From Conus ventricosus (Eukaryota > Mollusca > Gastropoda > Neogastropoda > Conidae): 64,000 nucleotides of DNA. A program made the position numbers and the translations under genes. The notes below the pieces were generated by a model. The model saw only the letters and a list, made by a program, of their open reading frames with translations. It made no database searches and had not been told where the DNA came from. Numbering within the stretch: the first letter of the stretch is position 1; every line of letters begins with the position of its first letter. The stretch lies in NCBI GenBank assembly GCA_018398815.1, contig CM031611.1:48525801-48589800 (forward strand), in the 5' to 3' direction. Shown here piece by piece: positions 13,019-22,596 of this stretch.

Positions 13019-13150
13019 CTATGAAAGCATTGGGTATTGTGATTTTGAGCCACATGCGGTCACGAATTTCCAGGCCTGAGTCAGGTTGAGCCATGGCCTT
13101 CACCACTGTAGCCATGTCAGTGTTAATCGTCAGATTTAAATCGTCAAATC
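13019..13150 (-). CDS. Dvl: Dvl exon: start of DEP domain
   Basis: Encodes [20 protein letters not shown] then [20 protein letters not shown] and [18 protein letters not shown] is the first DEP helix and loop (the 'finger loop' lies just after). Phases 2/1 match both neighbours. Acceptor TTTTCAG and donor GTTAGT are intact. Confidence 0.96.
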
Positions 13151-13338
13151 CTGAAAACACAACAATAATACATCACTTTCGTTGAAGCTACAAATTTAAA
13201 TATTATAGATCTTTTTTTTCTCTTCTAATTCTCTTTCTATAAACTTAACGTTGATATTTGAAAATCATGAAACCATTCAAAATTTGTGCGAGAATGTCTG
13301 TGCGTACCAACTCATGGCATGTAAATTCATCTGGACAA

Positions 13339-13437
13339 AATTAATGCCACTTTTTTCCCCTCAGAATTTCAAAATAATCTGTATTCACTTAACGCCACTT
13401 TTTTCTCTCAGAAATTTCAAAATAATCTGTATTCACT
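13339..13437. repeat. Short direct repeat, 2 copies of about 48 bp
   Basis: 'ccacttttttccc(c)tcagaa' followed by 'tttcaaaataatctgtattcac' occurs twice in tandem within the Dvl intron, a local duplication with few differences. Confidence 0.7.
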
Positions 13438-13798
13438 GACCATAACATACCTCCACACATGCACAATTCCTCAGAACTGAATTCAGAAGAAAACCACCAG
13501 AGCATAAGAAATGTAAGAACACTCCTACAGTCCCAAGTTTTGTGCAAATTTAACCCATGTTAGAAGACTCTTAAGTGAAACTGCTATCTGACAGTACACT
13601 AAAACTACAAAGGTACTATTTGCTGCTGGGAAAATTTAAAAAATTTCGGCATCACTGTAATATACAAATGTTAAAGATTCAAAACTTACACAAGACAATT
13701 TCTGACTAACTTGCAATTTCCTATTTGAGATACGCCAGGTTTGTCCCATCTTCTAGTGGCCTTGGCATGAACAACAAAGCAATGAACCGAGGACTCAC

Positions 13799-14022
13799 GT
13801 TCCGATTCTGGTATGGAGCTGGTTAGTGATGAACTTGTGGACGTCATGTTGGAGATGGACGGGGCACTTGGACCACCACGGCCCATGTACTGCTCCCGCA
13901 ATGCTGTAGTGTGGGCCACCCAGGCAGAGGGGTCAATGGGCCTCACGGGCTCCTGTCGGGGGACCGTAAAGTACCCCTTGGGGTTTGGATCCCAGCACTT
14001 GGCTACCACTAAAGTGATGGGA
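13799..14022 (-). CDS. Dvl: Dvl exon: end of PDZ and PDZ-DEP linker
   Basis: Encodes [20 protein letters not shown] (last PDZ strand and the AKCWDP motif), [18 protein letters not shown], and a Ser/Thr-rich stretch ending [11 protein letters not shown]. VRPIDPxAWVxHTxA and [12 protein letters not shown] are conserved Dishevelled linker signatures and phosphorylation targets. The exon is 224 bases (1 + 222 + 1), between TTTACAG and GTGAGT. Confidence 0.96.
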
Positions 14023-14234
14023 CTGTAAACAAGACAGCCAGGCACTGTGAACATCAGATTTAGGAAAAAATTAAAAGCAAAGCCTCTTAAGCAAAGCCTC
14101 AAAGGCTCTTTGTGGAGTCAAAATTCACAACACAGAAATGTAAAATTTGTGACAAAGTTACACCAGTTTGAATGTTAAACTGATGACCAATGAAAATCTG
14201 AAAACATTTACCAAGGCGAGATTACTGTGTTAGA

Positions 14235-14350
14235 ATGGAGTTTTTAGCTGGGAATTTCATAAACTTCTACCATTACTTGGGGCAAAAAACAAATGGAGTT
14301 TTTATCTGGTAACTTCATAAACGTCTGTTATTATTTGGGGCAAAAAACAA
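14235..14350. repeat. Short direct repeat, 2 copies of about 58 bp
   Basis: 'aatggagtttttagctggga' ... 'cttggggcaaaaaacaa' is duplicated in tandem (about 14236-14292 and 14293-14350) with about five substitutions. Confidence 0.7.
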
Positions 14351-15021
14351 CTTAGTTGAATTTCAAATCACTTGCCAATCTCAATTCACGAAATGGTTTG
14401 TCCTACTATTCCATTGGATCCATGTTGATTTTTTTAGAAAGAACGGACATAAATTCCAAAAATCGTTTCGGATTTGATTTGCAATTCACTTCAAAGGCTG
14501 CATTTGTTTTTAACAGTTTGGGCCTCAAATTATTCACAATGAAAAATGGCAGCCAAACAAGTGGCAGCGTCACCAGTGGACTGATTCAGTGTAACATTCA
14601 GGGCTCCCAATGACGCACATATGTGCGTCCATGACGCACTATGAGTGAAAGGACGCACTAACAAAACGTGTAGCGAGTCCTGCGGGACGCACTACAAAAT
14701 CAGGCAAACCCAAAACGTGCCGCGGTCAGTGATCAAAGCTGAGCACACCACAAGCTTCGCGCGCGATTGCCTGCCGGCAAATTCAGGACAGCGTGTGCCC
14801 GCGAAAGTACAGTAAGCCGAGAACTGCGTAAACACTGATAGGCTCGCCTTGTGGCCCACGTCACTGAACGGTTACTCAGTCGACCGGCTGACTTATTCAG
14901 ACTGTGGCGCCGCCGCCACAAATTTAACCCAATTTGATGACTCACAAGTTGTAACAATCGCGTGCACAAGCCTAGGCGAACGAAGCAGAAAGGAAGTTCA
15001 CGGCTATCGCATCTCGCAAAT

Positions 15022-15533
15022 ATGTCGTTGCTTCAGTGGTTGGGCGCTCCTAAAAAACGCAAAGAAACATCTTCTGAAGATGCTACAGAGAGTGAATCGT
15101 CGATTCCTAAAGAAATATATGCAGCAACACCACCTAACAAGAAATGCCGTGCGTATAATTCAGCCTGGAAGAAAGAGTTCAGCTGGCTGGAGTACGAAGA
15201 TGGCAAGATGAAATGCAACATGTGCTCTCGTAAGCTTAGTGCCCTGAAGTCGAGTAGCAAGTCCAAGACAAAAACGCCTTCGTCTCTGGATCTATCAACT
15301 TCCAAAAATCTGCGTTGTACAGACATGAGAAGAGTGATGATCACGTCATTGCTCAAGCCGCTGAGAAAAGAAGAGAGGAGATGGAAAGTGCGAAAGGTGC
15401 TGCAGTGAAACAGAGTTCACACGTTTTACGTCAGCAGATCGGTGCAGCTCTGATTCTGGCACAAGATGATCTTCCAGATACGAAATTTCAAGCCTCCTTC
15501 GAGCTCAGACAAGGAACCCTTTTAGATTTTGAT
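15022..15533 (+). pseudogene. TTF/BED-like zinc-finger N-terminal module of element A
   Basis: Starts MSLLQWLGAPKKRKETSSED and continues to AWKKEFSWLEYEDGKMKCNM, CSRK. The W-x-x-E-F-x-W-L / C-x2-C pattern matches the TTF-type zinc finger that opens many animal hAT-like and ZNF862/KIAA1586-like proteins. A frame change near 15310 separates it from YRHEKSDDHVIAQAAEKRRE, which supplies the expected R-H-x(4-5)-H part. It ends at 15533 (LLDFD) with no catalytic region. Probable start is the first Met shown. Confidence 0.7.
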
Positions 15534-15810
15534 TGAAAAAAATAGATTTGCTTTTTTTTTTAAAAGACCTTGACATAGTTTGTTGTGTAACACTGATAGT
15601 ATGACATCAGTACCACACATGATAGATTCATTATCCTACATCTCCACCAGATCTACCACAATTTTAGGGGGTGCATGAGTTTCACTATTTCTACTGTTAT
15701 TATTGTTATAATAAATTTCATAGTGCACATATTTGGTCACAAGAACAAGTGACTGCACATACATGAACTTTAACTTGCCTTCCTAATGACATTGATGCAC
15801 AATCAGTAAT

Positions 15811-15843
15811 CAGAGAGAGAGAGAGAGAGAGACAGAGAGAGAT
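15811..15843. repeat. (GA)n microsatellite
   Basis: A short GA run with one GACA interruption, inside element A. Confidence 0.8.
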
Positions 15844-16885
15844 TCATTTACTCTGAAATGTTCAGATTATCAAGCCAATAATTAAAAAAGCAAGAAATAC
15901 TACATTTTCTGTATTGGTTAATTTTGTTCATGGGGACTCTCTATACCCCCTCTGGGACCCTCTATAGCATCAGTGAAGGAGTCCCTGGGACCCCCTGTCT
16001 GCCAGTACAAATGGGAGCCCTGAACATTATATCAATTCTACTGTCTTTGTGAAATTTGTTTACATGAATAAGCAACATTTCACTTCAATGACGTACAACT
16101 TTTTAAATTTCTGTTCTGACAAGTCTGTCGTGCTGAAAAGTAACCAGATTATGGTTTCCATTAGAACTTACATGACACTGTGTTCAACTCGTTTCTCCAA
16201 CACCAACATAACTTTAATATTTGAGCGCTGACTGGACATAATTTTCTTTGTAAAACACGAAAAGAGATTACTGTGCAGCCTATGTCCTTCACACTAAAAA
16301 ATCAAAACACAGATGATGGAATTTTTTTTAACCGCTTCATCTGTATGAAGCAATTTTGTCTTTCAAAATGACAATTCTGTTTTTATTTACTTTATATGAA
16401 TGGTTCAACTATAGATGTAATAGAGAAAACTTATTTCTCTTTCTATTCATATATGATACTTACCTAGTCATAAAGAGTAAAACAAAAAAAATAAACCATA
16501 AAAGAGCAAAACAAAAAAGAACATTTTTTTTAACTTGAAAAATGTGGCAAACTCTCAAAACCCTCAATTCTCACAGTGAAAATCTGACCGACTGCTTTTG
16601 GGCCGAGTGGAGAGTGGAGGACTTCACACAGTGCTTAGTCAAATATGCAATTAGGATTTCAGGAATTATTTTCAAGATAAAAAATTCCTTATATTTAGGG
16701 GAGGGTGGTGGTGGTGGAATGTTTTGAAAGGTGAGACGATAAAGGGAAGGACAAGGATGTAAGATGCTGAAACTTGAAACTAAAACAAAAGTAATGCATA
16801 CACACAATTTAACAAAGAAAAAACTCATATGGCTTAGTAACTGTAACTAACCAAACCTGATTTTTAGTGACCTAACCCGAGTTCA

Positions 16886-16888
16886 CAG

Positions 16889-16917
<29 letters not shown>
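16886..16917. repeat. (CA)n microsatellite beside a Dvl donor site
   Basis: About 15 CA units lie within 10 bases of the donor of the PDZ exon (16925-17053), on the intron side. Length change here could affect splicing of the exon; that is inference. Confidence 0.85.
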
Positions 16918-16920
<3 letters not shown>

Positions 16921-16924
16921 TGAC

Positions 16925-17053
16925 CCTGGTTTTTGGACGGCTTCCCTGAGAGTTTTGACGGCATCATCGTTGCTCATGTTCTCAAAGCTGATGCCGTTCA
17001 CTTCAAGAATCATATCCCCTGGCTCCACACGACCGTCTTGAGCTACAGCTCCA
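16925..17053 (-). CDS. Dvl: Dvl exon: second half of PDZ
   Basis: Encodes [20 protein letters not shown] then [20 protein letters not shown] and KPG. The start was set at 17053, at TTGCCAG, because it completes the split Gly and restores the invariant [17 protein letters not shown]. An open extension to 17073 would insert an unrelated MPGVAS and is intronic. [11 protein letters not shown] is the PDZ helix region. The donor is GTCAGT, and a (CA)n repeat lies only 7 bases into the intron. Confidence 0.95.
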
Positions 17054-17159
17054 CTGGCAACACCAGGCATCACTTGTCACCAATGGCTGTCATCAATATG
17101 GTCTCCGCTTCTATGCTCAAGTGTGCTTCTGTTTCTCTAACAGCATGTGTCCTTTTTTC

Positions 17160-17220
17160 CTGTGTGCGTGTGTGTGTGCGTGTGCGTGCGTGTGCGTGTG
17201 CGTGTCTGTCTCTGTCTGTG
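17160..17220. repeat. (GT/GC)n microsatellite
   Basis: Interrupted alternating purine-pyrimidine repeat (gtgtgcgtgtgcgtgcg), in the Dvl intron just upstream (gene sense) of the second PDZ exon. Confidence 0.75.
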
Positions 17221-17582
17221 CACATCAGCATATACAGCCATCTCTTTGTTCCCGTTCTCAATATCACCCTCTGTCTTTCTTTTCAAAAACAATACCAAAA
17301 ACCCTGCGCTCAATCCTTTGCGAAAATCATACAGTATCATCACTGTTCAGTTATAACGCCGACTATACTGCTTTGATGAGAGAGATGGGACATCTGACAG
17401 GCGTTTCCTTTCTCCAGAAGAAAATTTGGTCAGTAGTGTTCATTTTCCAAAAACATTAGGTCATGGTTTTTGTAAAACCTCAGACCAGTTGAGAACTTAG
17501 GTACATTTTCTTTTGATTTCAAAGACATTCCTCTTGCATACTCCATAAAACATTATTACTGAATTTATGTCTGTATCACACT

Positions 17583-17640
17583 CTGACAGGCCCTGATATG
17601 GCCCTTTGCAGTCAGCTGGGCTGTAAGCAACATTCTCTAC
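17583..17640 (+). mobile_element. Relic of the LINE 3' tail, plus strand
   Basis: 'ccctgatatggccctttgca' then 'gtcagctgggctgtaagcaa' matches the 3' terminus of LINE copy 2 read on its own strand (near 22420-22465) with several substitutions. It is a minimal, old 3' fragment. Confidence 0.6.
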
Positions 17641-17748
17641 TCTCACATGCTCTGATAAAGAACTGACGTCAGCTGTTTTAGCCTATACATATTCACACAT
17701 GCGTACAGACACCAACACACAGCCCAGACTCTAACAACAGAGACTCAC

Positions 17749-17836
17749 CCTTTCATGATAGAGCCAACGTAGATCCCCCCATCCCCACCTTTGTTGCTCT
17801 GGCCCACAATACTGATACCAAGGAAATTGACTGTGT
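17749..17836 (-). CDS. Dvl: Dvl exon: PDZ core with carboxylate-binding loop
   Basis: Encodes [20 protein letters not shown] then [15 protein letters not shown] is the Dvl PDZ carboxylate-binding loop (GLGF equivalent) that contacts Frizzled peptides. The first Asp is completed from the exon at 31484, and the final Gly codon is split GG|T with the exon at 17053. Donor GTGAGT and acceptor ACAG are intact. Confidence 0.96.
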
Positions 17837-17946
17837 CTGTAAATCACAAGCATCAACCATCAAAATCACTCATCCATCAGCAGGCATCAGAACCCTTAAA
17901 ATGGAAATGAATAGCTTTGGATGAAAAAGGAAAGGAAGGAAGGAAC

Positions 17947-18806
17947 CAGCCGCCGTGGCGAAGTGGTTAGCGTCGCGGACTCCCGGCTGGGAGGTCGTGG
18001 GTTCGAATCCCATCAGAGTCATGTGGGTTTTTCTGCCCCGACCAGCTCCTACCCAGAGCTGAGTTTGCTGCGGACTCAGTTGGGAAGATTGGGACCACAC
18101 AGTCGAGTTTCATCCACTTAATCGATGCGTTTCTGAGAGTGTTGCTCAAATTTCCTGACCAACACTGCAGGTGCCTGGATCTCTCGGGCCTGGTTGACGC
18201 CAGGATATATTATGAAAGGAAGCGTAGCATACAGCCCTGTCATGTAGTCTCAGACCGAAATGGAAATCAGTAGCATCATCTTAATCATCCTCATTCTCAT
18301 CGATCAGCATAAAAAAAATGTCTCAAATTCTGTGGCCCTTCATGCCCTGCTCTCATGGTGACCTCAGTTTCGATGTCCTCTCCACATCTGTGGCCTTGGT
18401 TTGGTTCCGTCGGGGTCACCGGTATCGGAGAGTCCATGGGGGCTGCCGTCGGACAGACGTGGTGGCGCCCTCCGAAGGGAGAGATCACTCACGCTGGCTC
18501 TGCAACTAAGCAATTATTGTCGTCAGTAGGGGGCTTAGTAGGTGGTGTCCTGCGTATGTTAGATCAGAACAGGCGCCACTGAACACCACCGAAGTGACTC
18601 GGCAGCAGTGCAGTGTCTCCTCCGGTGGGTTGCCCCTTGACGACTTGACACTGACTGCTCCCTGTGGATTGCCGGTGCCGGGCTGCAGCAGGGCCGACCG
18701 GGCTGTGGCTGTGGATGGGGCGTCGGAATGAGCGGCATGGGTGCACTGCCTCTGTGGTGACGCAGAGGCTGGGACAGCACAAAAAAAAAAAAAAAAAAAA
18801 AAAAAA
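17947..18806 (+). mobile_element. Long tRNA-derived SINE, copy 1, with poly-A tail
   Basis: The head carries an A box (TGGCGAAGTGGTTAGCG, about 17956) and a B box (GGTTCGAATCCC, about 18000) of RNA polymerase III. A body of about 750 bp and a pure A run (18781-18806) follow. GGAAGGAA flanks both ends, fitting a target duplication. Two further full-length copies (38949-39781, 51251-52098) share the whole structure, so the element is about 0.85 kb, unusually long for a SINE. It has no ORF of note and would need a LINE partner. Confidence 0.85.
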
Positions 18807-20252
18807 GGAAGGAATGGTCTGCTTCAGCCCTAGCAAGTGACAGGATATGGTGCATCATAACCTGTTGTCAAAGCCTTCATTTTCCACAAGGCTTTTGGCT
18901 ATATGATTTGCCTTGCAAGACAATCTGGACTTGTTTGGTTAAAGCATTATATCTTCAAAGGGCAAAAGGGGGAGCGTCCAAAAGCATGATTTTGAACCAT
19001 GACCATCTCAACAATCCAAAAATTGATCTGTGGCCATCTTCCCAATCCTGCAAATTAACATGAAACATGGTGTGACCCTACAACTATGTTCTCGACGCTT
19101 GTTATTAAGATCTCACTTAACCGTATTCAAGTAACATATTTTTCCTTTTAAAACACCTAGTCCACATCTGTAGCCAAACTAATCACTAAATGAGGGGAAA
19201 AACCAAACGGAGGGCGCAACCATGTCCGTCCAACAACAGGCCTGGTAACTTTGTCAATACCACTAACCCATCAGAACCAAACTAAAGGCAAAGATATAGA
19301 GAGGTAATCAGAACTGAAGTCACCATAAGAGCAGCGTATCAAGGGCCACAGAATTTTCTTTTTGACCCTAACAAAAACTGCCCTGAATACTAACAAAATT
19401 TCACTCTCCAGTAATGATGTTTGTTTTGTCGAGTAATGGCGTTTCTTTTTCTTTCTTTGAATTGTTATATAATTTGCATCAATTCACAAAACAAACTCAC
19501 TATTTCTGTGTCCTATCACTTACAACACCTAACAATTTATCAAAGAGCTAATCTTTCAACCACAACAAAAATTCAATGACTAGAACTGGACACTGGGAAA
19601 GCTCAGATCTGGGGCTTAATAAACTCCTATGGCTTTCATCTTGGGAGGTTAGGCTTGAAAAAAGAGCCTCAGATGGAAAGAAGTTAAAACACCAATCCTA
19701 ACGCTTGACAGAATGTCAATTTCTGAAACTTCTTGTAACTTCACAACTAAACCAACATGATGATTACGAGACAGGGTAAGCGACTAACAATTTCTTTTAA
19801 GAGTAATTATTTCATTTTCTGTCAGTGTACCCCAAAAAAGTTATGAAGGAAGACAAACAGAATAATGCTTTAGCCAAATGTCCAGAAGCAAGAAAAAAAA
19901 TTTCATCAATCTGCTCTAACTCTGCAACAAGATCATTTCTGCTACTTTGCCTCTGCATGTATGCATACATGTGGGCACATATATATGCGTGTCCATGCAT
20001 TTATTTTGTGTATGTTGTAAGTGTGGTGTCTATGGGTGAGCATGATTACATGTCATGTGCAACTGAAACATCATGTTTTGTTAAACAGTGCGACCTTTAT
20101 CAATCATCATTATAGACCTATATTATCATCAGATAAAACAAAAAATGAGACCATCACAGCTTGTAAATAAAACTGAAAAGGAGACCATCATAGTTACTAA
20201 CATGCCACTAGATCAATAACAATATATGTTTCATACCAGCATCATTACTATT
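18807..20252. other. Dvl intron, mostly unique AT-rich sequence
   Basis: Apart from the old SINE fragment at 19195-19360 I see no coding or structured feature. Open frames such as 19825-20115 have no recognisable similarity. Confidence 0.5.
19195..19360 (-). mobile_element. Old SINE fragment
   Basis: 'aaccaaacggagggcgcaac' ... 'aaggcaaagatatagagagg' ... 'aagtcaccataagagcag' aligns, with many changes, to the minus-strand SINE body near 39250-39410. It is a diverged internal fragment. Confidence 0.55.
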
Positions 20253-20839
20253 CAGGCATGAAAGTGACCAGCAGTAAAATAAGCTGAAAAATCGGTGGGG
20301 GTCTGGGGGCAGAGCCCCTGAAGCTTTTTTATGAAATAAAAGGCCTAAAACTGCAAATAAACCCAGACCTGGTTACCCCTCAGAAATTCTATGTGTAGGT
20401 TTTGGGTCAAAAATGTGTACAATTGTGTGTAAAATGTGTAAGCTTTTGCAGCGCAAAGTAGCTGCGTAGGAAACAATACTGAATGCATTCCAGACATTAG
20501 AAACACTGAAAATTTATTACTATAAAAGATGTATTTTCATGAAATGCATTAAATTGGCTTCTTTAACAATCAATGATTGTCAAACTAATCCAAGTTCCTT
20601 GCCAGTATCCTCTGATGGGCAAAAGCCTTTGCTCAGGAAATTAACAAGAACATTAACTGATGTGAATTTTCTTTTATAACACTTTAAAATAACTCTCTCT
20701 TCACTTTTTACTGTACTGATGGACATAACTGGAAAACTGGAGCTTTTTGCCCCTCTCCGCGAGTAGTCTGATGTTCCAGTCTCTCATCAGAAGTGCCTGC
20801 AGAACTCGACTTCACAAAAAAGCTTTGAATGTTCATTGC

Positions 20840-20988
20840 CTACCGTTTTCCAGAATCACCGTTTCCCTTGTGGCTTTTGCTACCGATGTGCCGCTGAATG
20901 TCAAAGCGACCACTGTAGCAATCGCGATTTGACGACAAGTTACATGTGGTGCTGTGTGCGAACGTATCGCCCTTCTTTGACGCAGTAA
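20840..20988 (-). pseudogene. Element B zinc-finger ORF, 3' part
   Basis: Encodes TASKKGDTFAHSTTCNLSS, then GRFDIQRHIGSKSHKG, which is the GG-x-DxxRHxxSxxH half of the BED-like finger. It continues the ORF interrupted at 30337. The first Cys pair is degenerate (only one Cys is left), so the finger is probably non-functional. Confidence 0.65.
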
Positions 20989-21095
20989 CAGACCTGTTTA
21001 CCCCCAGAGATCGAAAAGAGTATACTGATGTCCCAAAAAGAGTACAATTGCTTCCAAAGGAGTACAACCACAGCCCACACAGATTTAGACATGAA

Positions 21096-21097
<2 letters not shown>

Positions 21098-21123
<26 letters not shown>
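21098..21123. repeat. (TA)n microsatellite
   Basis: A pure TA run within element C. Confidence 0.9.
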
Positions 21124-21126
<3 letters not shown>

Positions 21127-21247
21127 AAGGAAACATCACCAGCACTACACCACATCCAACACTCATTGATCTACTGCTTCAACGAGTTGTAATAGGCTGA
21201 CTTGATTGAAGCCAAATTGTCCTCTGACAACTCCCTGTCTGCATCCA

Positions 21248-21406
21248 GGCAGCTGCCTGGTTTTCCTTTGAGGACAAGGAGGGCCTCTGTAGTGTCCTGA
21301 AGCATGGATGATCGTCCTTCTGTGCAGGCAGCTGCCGGGTTTTCCTGTGAGGACAAGGAGGGCCTCTGTAGTGTCCTGAAGCATGGATGATCGTCCTTCT
21401 GTGCAC
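21248..21406. repeat. 79-bp tandem duplication
   Basis: 'ggcagctgccgggttttcct' ... 'gatgatcgtccttctgtgca' occurs twice with a period of 79 bp and three or four differences, in element C. Confidence 0.88.
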
Positions 21407-21632
21407 GTCGTGCGAACCATGGAGAAAATCCTGATCATCTGATCATTTTTAAAAACAAATGGAATGAACTTGTATTTACAATTATTTTAAAAATCAGAAG
21501 TGAGAATCCATTGCTTCCTCTTCTTCTTTCATTGTAGACAGGTCATTATTTTTAAAAAAATCTTTTTTTTTTAATTCCACTTTTCTGTGTGTGTGAGGGT
21601 GTGTGTGTTGTTATTATGGGTCTAGATAAACA

Positions 21633-22121
21633 TCACAAAGTGACAAGTAACAACAAACCTGTGGCGATTTTTGAATCCGGGAAAATTCTTGGCAGTGCTT
21701 TTGTCAATGTATCGGCCGTCGACAATGACAAATTCAGTTCTGCAACAAGGCCGCATAGCATCGCTTCGGCTCTCGTCACCTGGTTCTGAAGGGACGACGA
21801 AGACCGCTGGCAGAATGCAGTCAAAGTTGGGGTCTTCCTGGCTGATTTCTCCAATGCCTTGTGCGAGGCTGTTTCACAATGTTTCTTACAGTCGTAACGA
21901 CCACCATGTCCCAAGGAAAAATCGGACTTGCAGATTTTGCAGTGCGCAAAATGTGACCCTTTCGCCGATAAACAAAGCGATGGAAACGCTGCTTCATATT
22001 CTCGCTTGAAGACTTGATTATACACTTTCTTCTTTTCCTTTGTACTCGATATCACACGGGCATTGTCTTTTTCATCCTCGTCATCCGTTTCGTGATCCCG
22101 AAGTTGACGCTTGCTTGCCAT
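21633..22121 (-). CDS. Element C BED-like zinc-finger protein, transposase core absent
   Basis: From Met 22121 (MASKRQLRDHETDDEDEKDN) the ORF is open for about 160 residues. Residues about 40-75 carry a conserved aromatic region, then HCKICKSDFSLGHGGRYDCK and KHCETASH, a C-x2-C...H-x5-H finger of the type that heads animal hAT-like transposases. A helical segment TRAEAMLCGLVAELNLSLST and IFPDSKIATG follows, which is where full-length proteins enter the RNase-H-like domain, but here the ORF ends. An upstream Met at 22226 is in frame but would add a low-complexity leader. It could be a DNA-binding truncation product; function is inferred. Confidence 0.6.
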   Translation of the reverse strand: MASKRQLRDHETDDEDEKDNARVISSTKEKKKVYNQVFKREYEAAFPSLCLSAKGSHFAHCKICKSDFSLGHGGRYDCKKHCETASHKALEKSARKTPTLTAFCQRSSSSLQNQVTRAEAMLCGLVAELNLSLSTADTLTKALPRIFPDSKIATGLLLLVTL

Positions 22122-22596
22122 CTTGCTCAGTAATCGAAAAAACACGCTCTCAGAAATTAAGTTTCCGCGCAAAACATGGCCACCCAATTTGATGGGGCTA
22201 GCTAAACTTGAAGCTGATTGGATCACAGAAACGAAGCAGCCAATCAGAATTCGCCTTTCATCGCGGTAGTTGTCTCGGTCTTGTCTCGGTCAACCGACTG
22301 ACTTTCGCACAAATCAAAGGGAACAAACCCAAAATAGACGCTGTGGCTTCAAAAAGCGTGAGATTTTGACGTCCAGTCGTAAAACGTACAACTGAGCTTG
22401 AAAGATAAGATAAGATAATGTTGCTTATAGCCCAGCCGACCGCAGAGGGCCACATCAGGGCTGTCACCACGTTAAAATCAACTCACCAGTCATTTAAAAA
22501 AAAAAAAAAAAAAACCAAACTTTCACACATCTCGTTAAATGACATCGTCTACAAACGAACCAGAAACTTTGTTAAAAATCCTTCTTCCGTAAAATC

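Larger units (their letters stand above)
14599..16022 (+). mobile_element. hAT-like zinc-finger element A (TSD AACATT)
   Basis: An 11-bp terminal inverted repeat CAGGGCTCCCA begins at 14599, and its complement ends at 16022. Both sides carry the 6-bp direct repeat AACATT (14593-14598 and 16023-16028), so the borders are firm. Near the left end GACGCAC or its complement occurs five times (14611-14694). The only coding content is a short zinc-finger ORF; I see no transposase core. It sits in the Dvl intron between the PDZ-linker and PDZ exons. hAT affinity rests on CAG...CTG ends and the TTF-type finger; a 6-bp duplication is shorter than the usual 8. Confidence 0.88.

Noticed and set aside
17054..17073. 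N-terminal extension of the second PDZ exon to a Met at 17073
   Set aside because: Splicing at 17053 restores the invariant GSIMKGGAVAxDGR and the phase with the exon at 17749; the extension inserts unrelated residues.
17946..18020. A tRNA gene (A and B boxes present)
   Set aside because: The promoter boxes head a long dispersed element with a poly-A tail and several copies. The cloverleaf does not look complete, so it is a SINE head.
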